A stretch of 64,000 nucleotides of DNA. Source: Dioszegia crocea (taxonomy: Eukaryota; Basidiomycota; Tremellomycetes; Tremellales; Bulleribasidiaceae). Under the pieces are notes generated by a model. It did not search any database. It worked only from the letters and a program-made list of their open reading frames with translations, and had not been told where the DNA came from. The stretch spans positions 425,641 to 489,640 of the forward strand of contig BCKK01000001.1 of the NCBI GenBank assembly GCA_001600615.1, read 5' to 3'. Made by a program: the position numbers and the translations under genes. Position 1 is the stretch's first letter. Each line of letters starts with the position of its first letter. Positions 46,355 through 56,146 of the stretch are shown here, piece after piece.

Positions 46355-46749
46355 GTCGGGAGTGGTGTGATGTAAGACTCGAGGATCAGGTGCGGGAGAA
46401 TCAGACGTTGAGCTTAATTCAGGGTAGGTCGTTTTCTGATATACCTTTGGATCCTTCACAATCATTCGCTGAAACTCTAGGCGGCGACCTTGGTTACCGT
46501 ATGCTCATTTGCCGACTCCCTGTCTGATCGGGGTTGGCTCAACATCGAGAGAATGCCTGGGACGAGGGGCGGAAGGAAGCGGTTATGGCACGGACCCCTG
46601 AATCTGTGCGTGGGCCCACACACACAACACACACAACACCCAAAGGAAACCCCCTCGGTACCGCAACACGCACTCGAGTCGACACTGATTGATCGTTGAT
46701 TGTCGCCATACCATGTCCAGTCCATCCTTAATCACTCTCCATCGATACG
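46355..46749. other. Remnant and intergenic DNA between the two eIF4A derivatives
   Basis: 395 bp. The first 70 bp carry frameshifted eIF4A homology from the upstream gene. The region near 46619-46645 is a CA-rich microsatellite-like tract. The last 100 bp are the promoter/leader of the next gene. Confidence 0.5.
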
Positions 46750-48132
46750 ATGATCAAAAAGGACATCACACGAGGAATGCAGGCGACGGGTATCCGGCCA
46801 TTATCGCACGAGCAGAAAAGGATCATAGTGCCCATCATGGAAGGACGGGACTGTACCGCCCAGACCCGACCGGGCATCAGTGAGATCACTGCAGTCTTGA
46901 TTGCTGTTCTCCAAACTGTAAGCCTAAGTTGTGCCATCAGCCAGTTATTTCATCAGCTTACAAACCAGATCGACGCATCAGCACAAGCCACCCAAATCCT
47001 CATCGTCACTCCTACTCGAGAATCAGCTCAAAAGATATCTAAAATCGCCATTGGGCTCGGAAGATACAAGGGCATCATCTGTAATTTCTGCGCTAGCCCC
47101 AATCCCTTACTTCACGATGCAGATCGACTCCGGAACGGCCCACAAGTGGTAGTCGGTACCCATGATCGCGTGCTCGACATGATTCACCAAGGCGCACTAG
47201 ACACCGGCCGGATCAGCGTCTTTTGCCTCGTTGAGGCCGAGACGATACTGGTGCGGAACAGGATGTCGGTCGTTGAGCTGCTTCTAACCTTACGGTCCGA
47301 CTGCCAATTTGTCATGCTGGCTGAAAGACTCTCGGAGGAGGTGGTGGATGCGACAAAGTGGTATATGAGGAAACCAGCTAGGATTGAGTTGGAGCGGGCC
47401 GAATCTCAGATATCGGACATTACGCAGTACTGTGAGTCTCCGCTCTCTGATTCTTATCAAGGCATCAAGCTGATGACTTCAGATATCACTGGCGGGAGCA
47501 AGTCATGGAGACTTGACGCTCTGCTCGGTCTTTGGGAGAAGGAAACCATCGCTCACGCCATTGTCTACTGCGCAACTTGGAGTCAACTCGAGCAGCTCGC
47601 CAAACAACTCAAGAGAGCCAATATTAGGATCTTGGTCGTACGGAGTGAGAAGGAGTATGAAGATCAGCGTCTGCGCATCACGGAATTTAGATATGGGGCG
47701 CGCGGTCTAATTCTCTCAACCCATCTCCTCGCCCCAGCACTCAACGAGCTGCAGATGGCTCTAGTCATAAATGTGACTTATTCATCTCAGCCTGGAACCG
47801 TCTCACGATGAGCTAAGCTGATGTCTATCAGTACGATATGCCCAAATCTATCGATCACTACGTCTCGCAGGTGGATGATGGCGGGCGATGTGGTACGAAG
47901 CGAGTCGCAATCACCTTTGTCCGGACTCAAGATTTCGATCTCCTTCGGGATGTTGAACATTTCTGGTGGGTTATTCCCCACTTACAAATAAGCAGAGCTC
48001 AGCTGATCTTGCCTTAGCGAAGTAGAGATTGACGAGCTACCGTCGAATTACAGGCCGAGTAAGATCAAGCTTAAGAAGAATGGGAAGATTAGTCTGGTAG
48101 AGTGGCGAAAATCGAGGCATGACGAATTTTGA
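46750..48132 (+). CDS. eIF4A-derived full-length pseudo-helicase (paralogue 2)
   Basis: Exons 46750-46917, 46969-47431, 47483-47772, 47832-47965 and 48018-48132; 389 aa. Collinear with eIF4A across both RecA domains. All four introns sit at the eIF4A positions and phases, and exons 3 and 4 have the same lengths as eIF4A exons 5 and 6 (290 and 134 nt). Catalytic motifs are lost: I is TRPGISEI instead of AQSGTGKT, Ib THDR, II VEAE instead of DEAD, III AER instead of SAT, V APALN instead of ARGID, VI VSQVDDGGRCG instead of [10 protein letters not shown]. The frame is nonetheless uninterrupted and the splice sites work. A Lys-rich C-terminal extension (KIKLKKNGKISLVEWRK) replaces the DLI terminus. 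Probably a non-catalytic RNA- or eIF4G-binding protein, or a decaying gene. Confidence 0.82.
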
Positions 48133-48492
48133 GAATTCGGTAGTAAACATTTCCCTGTCTGTTTATATGTCCGCTATCATTCCCTGGGCCCTGGGTATGT
48201 GTCTCCAGCACGCAGGCTGCAGGTCACTCTGGTCCAAGCAAGCTGCTGCAGCTGCAGCGATCGAGCCGCATCACAGGGCAAGCACGTGACTTGCCACCCA
48301 ATTGATCGATCGGCGGCAGCCGCCGCGTGTTGACGCGTCTATGATTTCTTTCTGCTCCGCTCATCTATTCTCTCTCCCTCATCCCTACATCTATACTCAG
48401 TCTAGGAATCTACAGCTCAAAGTCGCTATCAGCCAAACAAGCGAGCAAATTCACCACCTTTACCCCAAAAAATTCTCCTCACCAACCTGTGA
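48133..48492. other. Intergenic, promoter of the UIM-like gene
   Basis: 360 bp. Contains repeated GCTGCAG/GCAGCTG motifs near 48220-48262 and a CT-rich leader. No gene seen. Confidence 0.35.
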
Positions 48493-51157
48493 ATGTCAAG
48501 GTAAGTTCGTCTCCGACTCGTTGTTGTTTTCCGCTGACAAATAGACGTCGAGAAGCTACAGAACTCGCTCGTGTCCTCGCTCTCTCGACCCAAGAAGCAC
48601 GCTTCGCCCTAGAGACTAGTCCACACACCCTTTCAAGTCCCCGCGGTACGGGTAAAAGGAGCAACACGGACGATTCGAGAGAGATGGATATACGGCCCGT
48701 GCAACCTGCGGAGGGTGTCGATCCGAGGTTGCTAATGCGCCCTCCTGGGAGTTCGGCGACTGAGGGTAGGCATACGGATTCTAGTCAGAGTGGGTCAGGT
48801 GTTGGGAGTGCGAGAGGGACTGGGAGTGGGAGTGGAGAGGGGACGAGGTCTACGATCGAGGCTGCCCAGTCGACTATACCTAGGAGTAAGTTCTTCCGAA
48901 GATTGAGGGCTTTGCTATGGCCAGGAATCCCGAGCTTACGTTCCAGCCGGACTCAGTACTATCCAAACTTTCACGCCTTCTGTAGTAACACCAGGAACCA
49001 ACCCTATCCTCGTCCCCAACAGTAGCGATATACAACTTCCAAACCCTTATCAAGCCCCTCCTGCCCATCCTGCATCTTCAGCTTCAGTCCACTCCAGCAC
49101 CCACGGGCCTCACACTTCGACAGAGCGAACAGAGACTACCGAACCCTCCGCCCCCCTCTTTTCCCCTACTCAGGGATCGAGGCGTAATATAACGGATGAC
49201 GCTCCTGCACCAGCGGAAGTCTCCCCACCCCGTCCTGTTGTGCGCCACCAGTACTCCCGTGTCAATCCTGCGGCTGTAGCTGCAGTTGTATCTACTACCC
49301 CTACTACTTCCCCCACCCGTCCAATCGTCGGAAAAGCCGGATCATCCGCACGCCCATATCTACTCTCCTCATCCCCCGATGTACCGGCACGTGCGCAGCC
49401 TATACCCAAACCTGCACGAAAATCGCCCACAGCGCCCGAGAGTGACGAGCAGGCGCCTCCCACCAACGCCAAGACTCCCTTACCGCGTCAGATTTCGGCG
49501 GATAAATTGGGAAGCGTGGCTCCCGGGGACACAGACCCGAGTCGGGTCCGACGCGATTCCCCTGATCCTCTTCTCATCGGCCCTTCTCGTCCAGCGCCTA
49601 CAACCACGTCCAGGCATATGTCATCGTCCTCTGTCATGCCCGTTGACACACCGACGAACGCCAAGAAGGCTACTGCACCGAAAGCAAAGGCAAAAGGGAG
49701 ATTGAGCAGCGCGGCGAAAGGGAAGGGAAAGGAGAAGGAGAAGGAGAAGTGGGCGGATAATGAGAAGGAGGTAGTGGATGATGAGTCACTCAAGCGGGAT
49801 GATGAACCACCCAAGCGGATATCGAGTCGGGTGAAGGATCAGCAGGCCAAGGAAGAGGCGGAGAAGATTGAGCGAAGAAGAACGAGGGCGGAAGAGAAGG
49901 AACGGTTGGTGAAAGAGGCAGCTAGTAAAGTGGCGGAGGCGAGAGCAAGGGGGGATCTGTCTGAGGTTATTGAGATTGTGGATGATGAGGAGGAGATGGT
50001 GAAGGTGCAAGAGAAGAAGAAGGGGGATGAGGAGAGAGAGCAGGAGAAGGAGGAGATTTTACAGCCTGTCGAGGCTGAGGTCGAGGCTCAGCGCAAGGTG
50101 GTAAAAACACCTGCGCCGGAAACAACCAAGAAGGCTGCACCCCGCAAATCGAACTCTCGGAAACGGATCCGGTCATCATCCCCTGCGCCAGACGAGACTG
50201 AAATCGCTCTTGTTCCACCTCCACCTCCGCCTGCGGCTGCAGCTGTCTCACCACTTATATCCGCACCCGCACCTGAGTCCACCGACCGAGCTGTCCGAGC
50301 ACCGACAGCAGAATCGGAATTCACGGACAAGCCTGCGGAAGCCGGACCGAGCAAAGTTGCCTCTCCGGTCAAAAAGCCATCTGCGAAAAAGACGGCGACT
50401 CAGTCCAAGAAGGCAGTAGCTGCAGCTGCAAAGAAGGCGGCGGCAAGTGCTAAGAGAGCAGCACCGAAGATTGCGCCTAAGAGCAAAGAGATGATTGAGA
50501 GTGATGAGGATGATGATGATGAGATGGATGGAGGGGGTGCGTTGAGGATTGGAGCTGCGGCGGAGAAGGAGGTCGAGGTGGTTGCTCCTCCCCCTCCTCC
50601 GGCTGCTGCGAAATCACCGGTCAAACGACTATCACCTGTCAAACGACGTTCGCCGGAGCACTCCCCTGTGCGTTCGCCTGTCAAAGACGCAACTCCAGCT
50701 CGTCCACCCCTCACTGCTATCCCTTCCCGAATGGCCAATGTCGCTTCGTCCAGTACACCTCGTCATTCTCCGGGTCCGATGAGTGAGAAGGGTACCCCGC
50801 TTAGACCAGATGGGATAAGGTTTAAAACAGGTGAGTTTTGACAAACCTTCCAGATCTTTAGAGGTCGAAAAGTAAGCTAACTTTTCAGAACGTAATGATC
50901 TCGCTTCGGTATTATCCAAATTCCCCACTTCCCGCTTCGCAGGCATGTCCCGCCGACTCAAGATCGCTCCCCTGCACAGCAAGATTGGGCCACCTAAAAA
51001 GGAACTACCGCCCCCTCCCAAGAAGGTTGAGAAGCGGAAGAAGGGGGAGAGTGATGATGAAGACGACGATGATGACGAGGAGGAGGAAGGTGAAGATGGA
51101 GTGATGAGGAAAAAGAAGAAGGAGAGGGGGATGGAGTGGTATATGGTTGAGGATTAA
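48493..51157 (+). CDS. Large disordered nuclear protein with N-terminal UIM-like motif
   Basis: Exons 48493-48500, 48545-48885, 48947-50830 and 50889-51157; 833 aa. Not recognised as a named family. The start exon is 8 nt; ATG-TCA-AG joins in phase to A-CGT-CGA to give MSRRREATELARVLALSTQEARF, which fits the ubiquitin-interacting motif pattern (acidic cap weak, L..AL.LS..EA core). The middle is disordered, with a highly charged coiled-coil-like stretch (AKEEAEKIERRRTRAEEKERL), a histone H1-like Lys/Ala block (KKAVAAAAKKAAASAKRAA), repeated SPVK/SP sites, and a basic/acidic C-terminus with MSRRLKIAPLHSKIGPP, then a poly-Asp/Glu run. This suggests a chromatin or DNA-repair role (inference). Confidence 0.65.
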
Positions 51158-51514
51158 GAGGCGGTGCGGTGAGGAGGTCTTGTCTTGTCATGTTGTCAGA
51201 TCGTCATGTTTGGTTTGTGTGTGATCTTGTAAAGGGAAAAGCTGTCATTGATCAGGTGTAACAAGTGAAGAATAACGGTATCGGGACGGTTTGCTGAAGA
51301 TCTCTGATGTTCTCGATTTGGAAATGGGCCAAATACTGATATCGCTTCAAGCCCCGGTGTCCGACGCATGAAACTCACTCGTCAAACGACCTGCAGACGT
51401 AGAAGGTGCCAGTAGGCACTAGCATGTTCCGTCGACGGGATCAGACTCAATATGGCGTGATCGCTTGCATAAAGGGAGTCAGTCCTTTCATACGAGGAGA
51501 CACATAACCCGAAA
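51158..51514. other. Intergenic, no gene seen
   Basis: 357 bp between two same-strand genes; promoter of the 51515 ORF. Nothing recognised. Confidence 0.35.
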
Positions 51515-52348
51515 ATGGCTATCCTGCGAATTCTGACATCGCCCCTCATCCCCTCATCCCCCTTCCCTGACCACTTTTTCAAGCGCAAGATGTCCTCTTC
51601 CACACCGCATTCCCCTGCAGCCAATGCGACCGAATACGCCGAGTACGCGTCGAATACTTTTGGCGGTCGTCTTCTACATGCCCTGACGAGACAAAGGCCT
51701 GATTCGACGGGTCGAATCCGAGTCCACATTGCCAACATTGGTGTCAAGGACGATCCAGTTGTCTTCGACACCATGAGGCCGTCAAGCGTTCCTTCCGTGT
51801 GGTACGACTACCTCCAGCCGATCCTCGATTGGGACCCGTCTGTGTCCCTTGTCGTGGACGGCGATGAAGCTACGGAGTCGATCGAGCTTCGCGGAGGGTT
51901 TGAGATCATGAAGAAGATCGGTGACGGCGAATGGGCCCAGTTTCTCGATTATCGTGGGAGTACCCTGCTTCAATACAAAGATGCCGCTGGAAAGGAGACG
52001 GCGATGTCGGCATGGAACACGGCCTCGGAAGAAGACACATTGAGTGTGGGCGTGAAGAATACGCACAACTGGTCGAGGCCGGTGCAGTCCCGACCGAGGA
52101 CACTCTCGACGTGGAACGGTCCAATGCAAGCGGCTTTCCGCAACCCTGCCAACCATGCCCTCCTGCAAAGCGAGGCAGGCGAGGGTTTTCTGCAGGGCGC
52201 GGTGGTATACAACACGAGCTTGAAAGGAGTCAAGTCCCGTGTGTGGGCACCTGCCAAGGACGGCGTTGGTGCCGGCGTTGAGACATGGCATTCTGGGGCC
52301 ACGGTCGTCGACATTTTTGTGACCCTTCCGGATGTCGGCGGGCAGTAG
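51515..52348 (+). CDS. Orphan intronless protein
   Basis: Single open frame; 277 aa from the ATG at 51515, or 252 aa from the ATG at 51590, which has an equally good context. Not recognised. It looks like a folded soluble protein: GRIRVHIANIGVKDDPVVFDTMRP, YDYLQPILDWDPSVSLVVDGDE, WAQFLDYRGSTLLQYKDAAGK, and a C-terminal VWAPAKDGVGAGVETWHSGATVVDIFVTLP. No signal peptide or membrane segment from the second start; the first start adds a short hydrophobic N-terminus (MAILRILTSPLIPSSPF) that might be a mitochondrial targeting sequence. Like the 33-37 kb family it lacks introns, but I found no shared motif. Confidence 0.6.
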   Translation: MAILRILTSPLIPSSPFPDHFFKRKMSSSTPHSPAANATEYAEYASNTFGGRLLHALTRQRPDSTGRIRVHIANIGVKDDPVVFDTMRPSSVPSVWYDYLQPILDWDPSVSLVVDGDEATESIELRGGFEIMKKIGDGEWAQFLDYRGSTLLQYKDAAGKETAMSAWNTASEEDTLSVGVKNTHNWSRPVQSRPRTLSTWNGPMQAAFRNPANHALLQSEAGEGFLQGAVVYNTSLKGVKSRVWAPAKDGVGAGVETWHSGATVVDIFVTLPDVGGQ

Positions 52349-53005
52349 ACTGTGGGTCTACTAGATCAAGGTTTGAGATGGGATTGGTGGCGGTCTTACG
52401 GGCACGATTGTACTCATGCAAAGCTGAGTCTCCGTGCAACCTATGACACAACCGAACGTCTCCGTCTCAGAGGAACAGATCAGCCGTGGTAAGTATATCA
52501 CAGTATCGAAGTCGAACATTATCTGAGAATCACTTTATTACCGCTCGACATGATCGTGCCCTTTCCTGCAGCCGATCTCACATCACATCGGTGCAACCTA
52601 TATGCTATCGCGCTTTCACTGCCAAGTCGATGTCCAGACGAAGAGACACAGATGTCTCACCGGCGCGCCGTCCGTCCGCGGTACCTGGCTCATGAGGCAA
52701 CCGTTCTTCGGACTTGTAGGGCTCTGGTAGTTGCAACTTTGATATCAGACAAGCTCTATCCAGAAGATACTCGAGTCATCACAGTGCCTTGGAGGACTTG
52801 CTGCACTACCAGGGCGCTCATGCGAGACTCCAGGTCGCCATATTATCGGATCCCACTTCGCCACTCAGCCAATAATGAAGCCACAGCTGCCACTCTGCCA
52901 CTCTCCCGCTTCCGACGGAAACGAGCCACAGTTATCGCTAGGCCAAACCGTCGGTCACTACGTCGCCCAGCAGTGTCTATCAACCCCTGGCCAATCAATT
53001 AATTC
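52349..53005. other. Intergenic, no gene seen
   Basis: 657 bp. A 150-codon frame (52550-53002) has a composition unlike neighbouring proteins (Arg/Ser/Cys-rich) and no splice support. Contains the promoter of the gene at 53006. Confidence 0.35.
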
Positions 53006-55058
53006 ATGTCCAGTCTCTCGATCAGAGGGCGCGCTCAACTAGCGGCTACAGAGAGCACAGGACGGAACTTATCTATACGAGGGATCGCCAAGGACATCCC
53101 CCCGCCTCTTCCGGCTCTCATCTCCGACGAACCTGCTGCATCTCACGCGTCCGGTTCGGCATCCACCTCCGGCCCATCATCTGAAAAGGACTCGGATGGA
53201 GATAAAGAGCGCCGAAGATTGGTCCGCCATACGGATCCGGTCAGAGTCATGATAGTGCCGAAGGAAGAAGACGTGCCCGACGCGCCTATCCTGCAGATTC
53301 GGGGCAAGGCTGAATCTGTTGGAAGGGACAGTACGAGTGAGCATGGAGAGAGCACAAGGAAGAGGATCCAAATCAAGAGACCTACTGCTCCTTCGTGTCA
53401 TGCCAAGTGAGTAGCCACAAACAGAGTAGTAAGCGGCCGCTGATCAGAGTCTATCACCGTTTCTTCGCTACATCCTATCGATATACTACCTCTTCCCCAT
53501 AATCACCTTCGGATGACAGAACGGAGTCGAATGGGAATAGGGACCGGTCAAGGGATTTGACGACGGAATCCGACGGGAGGGATACCCATGGGCGACATGA
53601 GCGAAGCGAAGAACGCTTGCCTGATCGCCAAAAGCGCCAGTCTGAATCATCTCCTCGGCGCTCTGTATCTCGTCCGTCAGAGCGAGAGCGGTCAAGAGAA
53701 GCGAGCCATTCGAGGTCGGAAGTGAAGGATGATAGGAGATTTGACAGGTCCAGAGAGAAGGATCAAATCGCTGCCGGACCGCGGTCGGCGCCGAGGAATG
53801 AGAGGCCTCGGACTAGATCTAGAGAGCCAGATCACCGACGGGAAAAGCACAGTAGAGGGGACAGGGAAAGAAGTAGAGATCGAGAGCGAGNGAGAGAGAA
53901 AGACAGACCCAGGGACAGAGATAGGGACCAGGAAAAGGAAAGGGAGAAGGGGAAGGAGAGGATACGGGAGGAGGATAGGGAGCGCGAGAGGCATGGTCAC
54001 AGGGACAGGGAACCTGCCAGGGAGAAAGTCGGGTACGAGAAGAAAGATCATCGTCGAACCTCCGATCACAATCGAGGTCCTGCACGAGACGAGCCCAAGC
54101 ATCGAAGGGAGTCTCATCAGTCTCGACGATCTCGGTCGTACAGCGAGAGTGAAGATTCGGAGGAAGAAAGAAGGCGAAGAAAAAAGAGGAAAGAGAAGGA
54201 ACGACGTCGTGAAGAAGAAGAGAGGGAGGTAAGTCTTCGCGACTGCTTTAATGAGGTTCGTAGCTGATACAGGCAGGAACGAAGGCGAGCGAGGAAGGAG
54301 AAAGAGCGGAGAGAGGACGATCGAGAAAAGGCCAAGGTATGTCAAAGTCAGAGATCCTGCGTGTGTCCCCGCTGACGTTGCCGAATGTAGAAAAGGAGAC
54401 CTAGCACTGCTGTATCTAATGGATCGTACGGCAAATACGGAGTAATCACGGAGACTGAGTGAGTTTGTTGAAAACCGCATCAGTGTGTGGTTATCGAGCT
54501 AATGAATCAGCCAAATCCGCATGACCTTCGTATGTCGACCCTTTTTCAGCTCGGAGATGCATCAACTGATGACGAGCAGGAATTTCGAGCTTGGCTTGTT
54601 GAGCAACGTCGCTTAGATCCCAATGCTCTCTCTCGCGAAAAGACCAATAAGGAATTCGCCACCTTTGTCGAGGACTTCAACACCGCTACGCTGCCTCATG
54701 AGAAGTACTACAACATGGTGCAGCACCAGAAACGAATGGCCGCTTCGCGCAATGGGGAGACGGTCGCCGAGGTGCTACAGTACGACCCACGAGCGGATGA
54801 GAAGGCCCATGTGGCTAGGCTTAGAGTAAGCTTTTCGTCATAGCCAAAGCGGAAATTCCTGGCTGACACCTCTAGGCTACTCATCTACCGGACCAAGCCG
54901 ATCTGACGCGGGAAGAGATTGTTGAATTGCGACGTCTAGAAAAGGAGCGAGTCGAAGCTGTAAAGCGACGCCAGCTGGGGTTGGAAATACCAAAGGGACT
55001 GGGGGTAAGAACAGTCGAGGTCCCTATAGAATCATGGAAAGACCCCAATCTGTTCTGA
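53006..55058 (+). CDS. RS/RE-rich nuclear protein with SCI1-like C-terminal domain
   Basis: Exons 53006-53406, 53520-54228, 54277-54336, 54391 to about 54457, about 54520-54825 and 54876-55058. N-terminus has three SIRG-type repeats (SLSIRGRAQ, LSIRGIAKD, LQIRGKAES). The middle is a long Arg/Glu/Asp/Ser-rich domain (RDRERSRDRER, REEDRERERHGHRDRE) of splicing-speckle type. The C-terminus carries KYGVITETD, EFRAWLVEQRRLDPNALS and FATFVEDFNTATLPHEKYYNM, which resembles the conserved domain of plant style cell-cycle inhibitor SCI1 and uncharacterised eukaryotic homologues. The junction near 54457-54520 did not close in phase. One undetermined base lies in the repeat region (53891). Probable nuclear, RNA-processing-linked role (inference). 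Confidence 0.7.
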
Positions 55059-55077
55059 TTTGCACATGAGATGCATC

Positions 55078-55849
55078 CTATTCCAATCGTGTAACATGTA
55101 CACCCAGAACCACAGCCTCTTCCCCTCCCTTTGGCGCAATCTCAACTTCCCATCGTCCCAATTCCTTCATCCGGGCCTGATCATCCTCATTTCTCCAGTA
55201 CATGTTCACCTCACTAGGAGGTATACCGTGTTCCTCCTCCAACAATTTCGCTACGTCCCCGAGGGTGACTGATCCGTGGATTGTGGAGGATTTAGGCGCG
55301 ATGGTACGGTGGGCAAAAGTGATGGAGACGGGGAGGGCAGCGAGGCTTTCTAGTACTCCGGCGGGGGTGGGGCGGACAGGAGTTGGAGTAGGGGTAGTGG
55401 GCTCTTCTGAGATTGGTTCGGCCGCGCGCTGAGTGTCAGCAATTGTATACTTTGCATCATTGTGGACATACCTCTTGGCGCTGAGGAAGGCGGTCAGATG
55501 GTCGTTTCCAAGGGACGAATCTGGCTTGTCCAGTCGGTATGAGTTGATTTCTCGCTCTTCCGGGGTTTACCAGGACTTTGTCAGCTGGAAATGATGAGCT
55601 TCGTTCCGCAGGCTTCGAGCTCGGGTGCGACGCGACAACTCACAGGGATAGCCTAGACCATCAACTTCCTGTATCAATTGCACCAAAACTTGACGCCGTG
55701 ATGAGCTGGGTGCACTAGACTGACAAATCAGCTATTTGCATCTCTGCGTAAGTGAGATATGGCTGAGCTGAACATACGCTGAAAGCTGCCACGCCGATGG
55801 AGAGAGGTGATCGTGCCGGTCGGAAGGATCTTATCGCGGGGAACGCCAT
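55078..55849 (-). CDS. Mitochondrial large-subunit ribosomal protein bL9m
   Basis: Mitoribosomal protein (yeast Mrpl50 / bacterial bL9 family). Exons 55778-55849, 55644-55719, 55472-55584 and 55078-55428; 203 aa. N-terminal basic presequence MAFPAIRSFRPARSPLS. The bL9 N-domain reads VLVQLIQEVDGLGYPSDKVLVNPGRARNQLIPTGQA, matching the bacterial DVxGLGxxGdvV.VkxGYARNyLiP pattern. The C-domain holds HGSVTLGDVAKLLEEEHGIPPSEV and LGRWEVEIAPKGREEAVVLGVHV, the SVT.xDI...L....I pattern of bL9. All junctions are in phase. The stop codon lies only 19 bp from the stop of the convergent upstream gene. Confidence 0.88.
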
Positions 55850-55887
55850 GATACACGGATTGTGGTGATCCAAGAGCGAGTTTTCAA

Positions 55888-55926
55888 GTACGTCGAATAG
55901 GTACGTCGAATAGGTACGTCGAATAG
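55888..55926. repeat. Three tandem copies of a 13-bp unit
   Basis: GTACGTCGAATAG repeated three times without mismatch, starting 38 bp upstream of the bL9m start codon. Probably in the 5' leader or core promoter; may be a small tandem duplication or a regulatory repeat. Confidence 0.9.
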
Positions 55927-56146
55927 GATACCTCACTGGAATTGCTCAGACTTCAATCTTTGAGTTATTGGAGTACGTCCAGATGATGCTGTAGCTTGAA
56001 GGACGCAGAGTTGTTCGCGGTGGACAATTTCTGAAACTTGGCTCGGTAGAGGTGCTTTACGTAACGCATCTATCCCAGCCAAAAGTTACCACCCGCGAGA
56101 GAAAATTTGAGTGCATCATTGACCTCTACCATACGCTCTACCCAAC

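Noticed and set aside
51515..52348. Orphan ORF as a distant member of the 33-37 kb family
   Set aside because: It is intronless like them but lacks the SDTL-type and GWRDA-type blocks.
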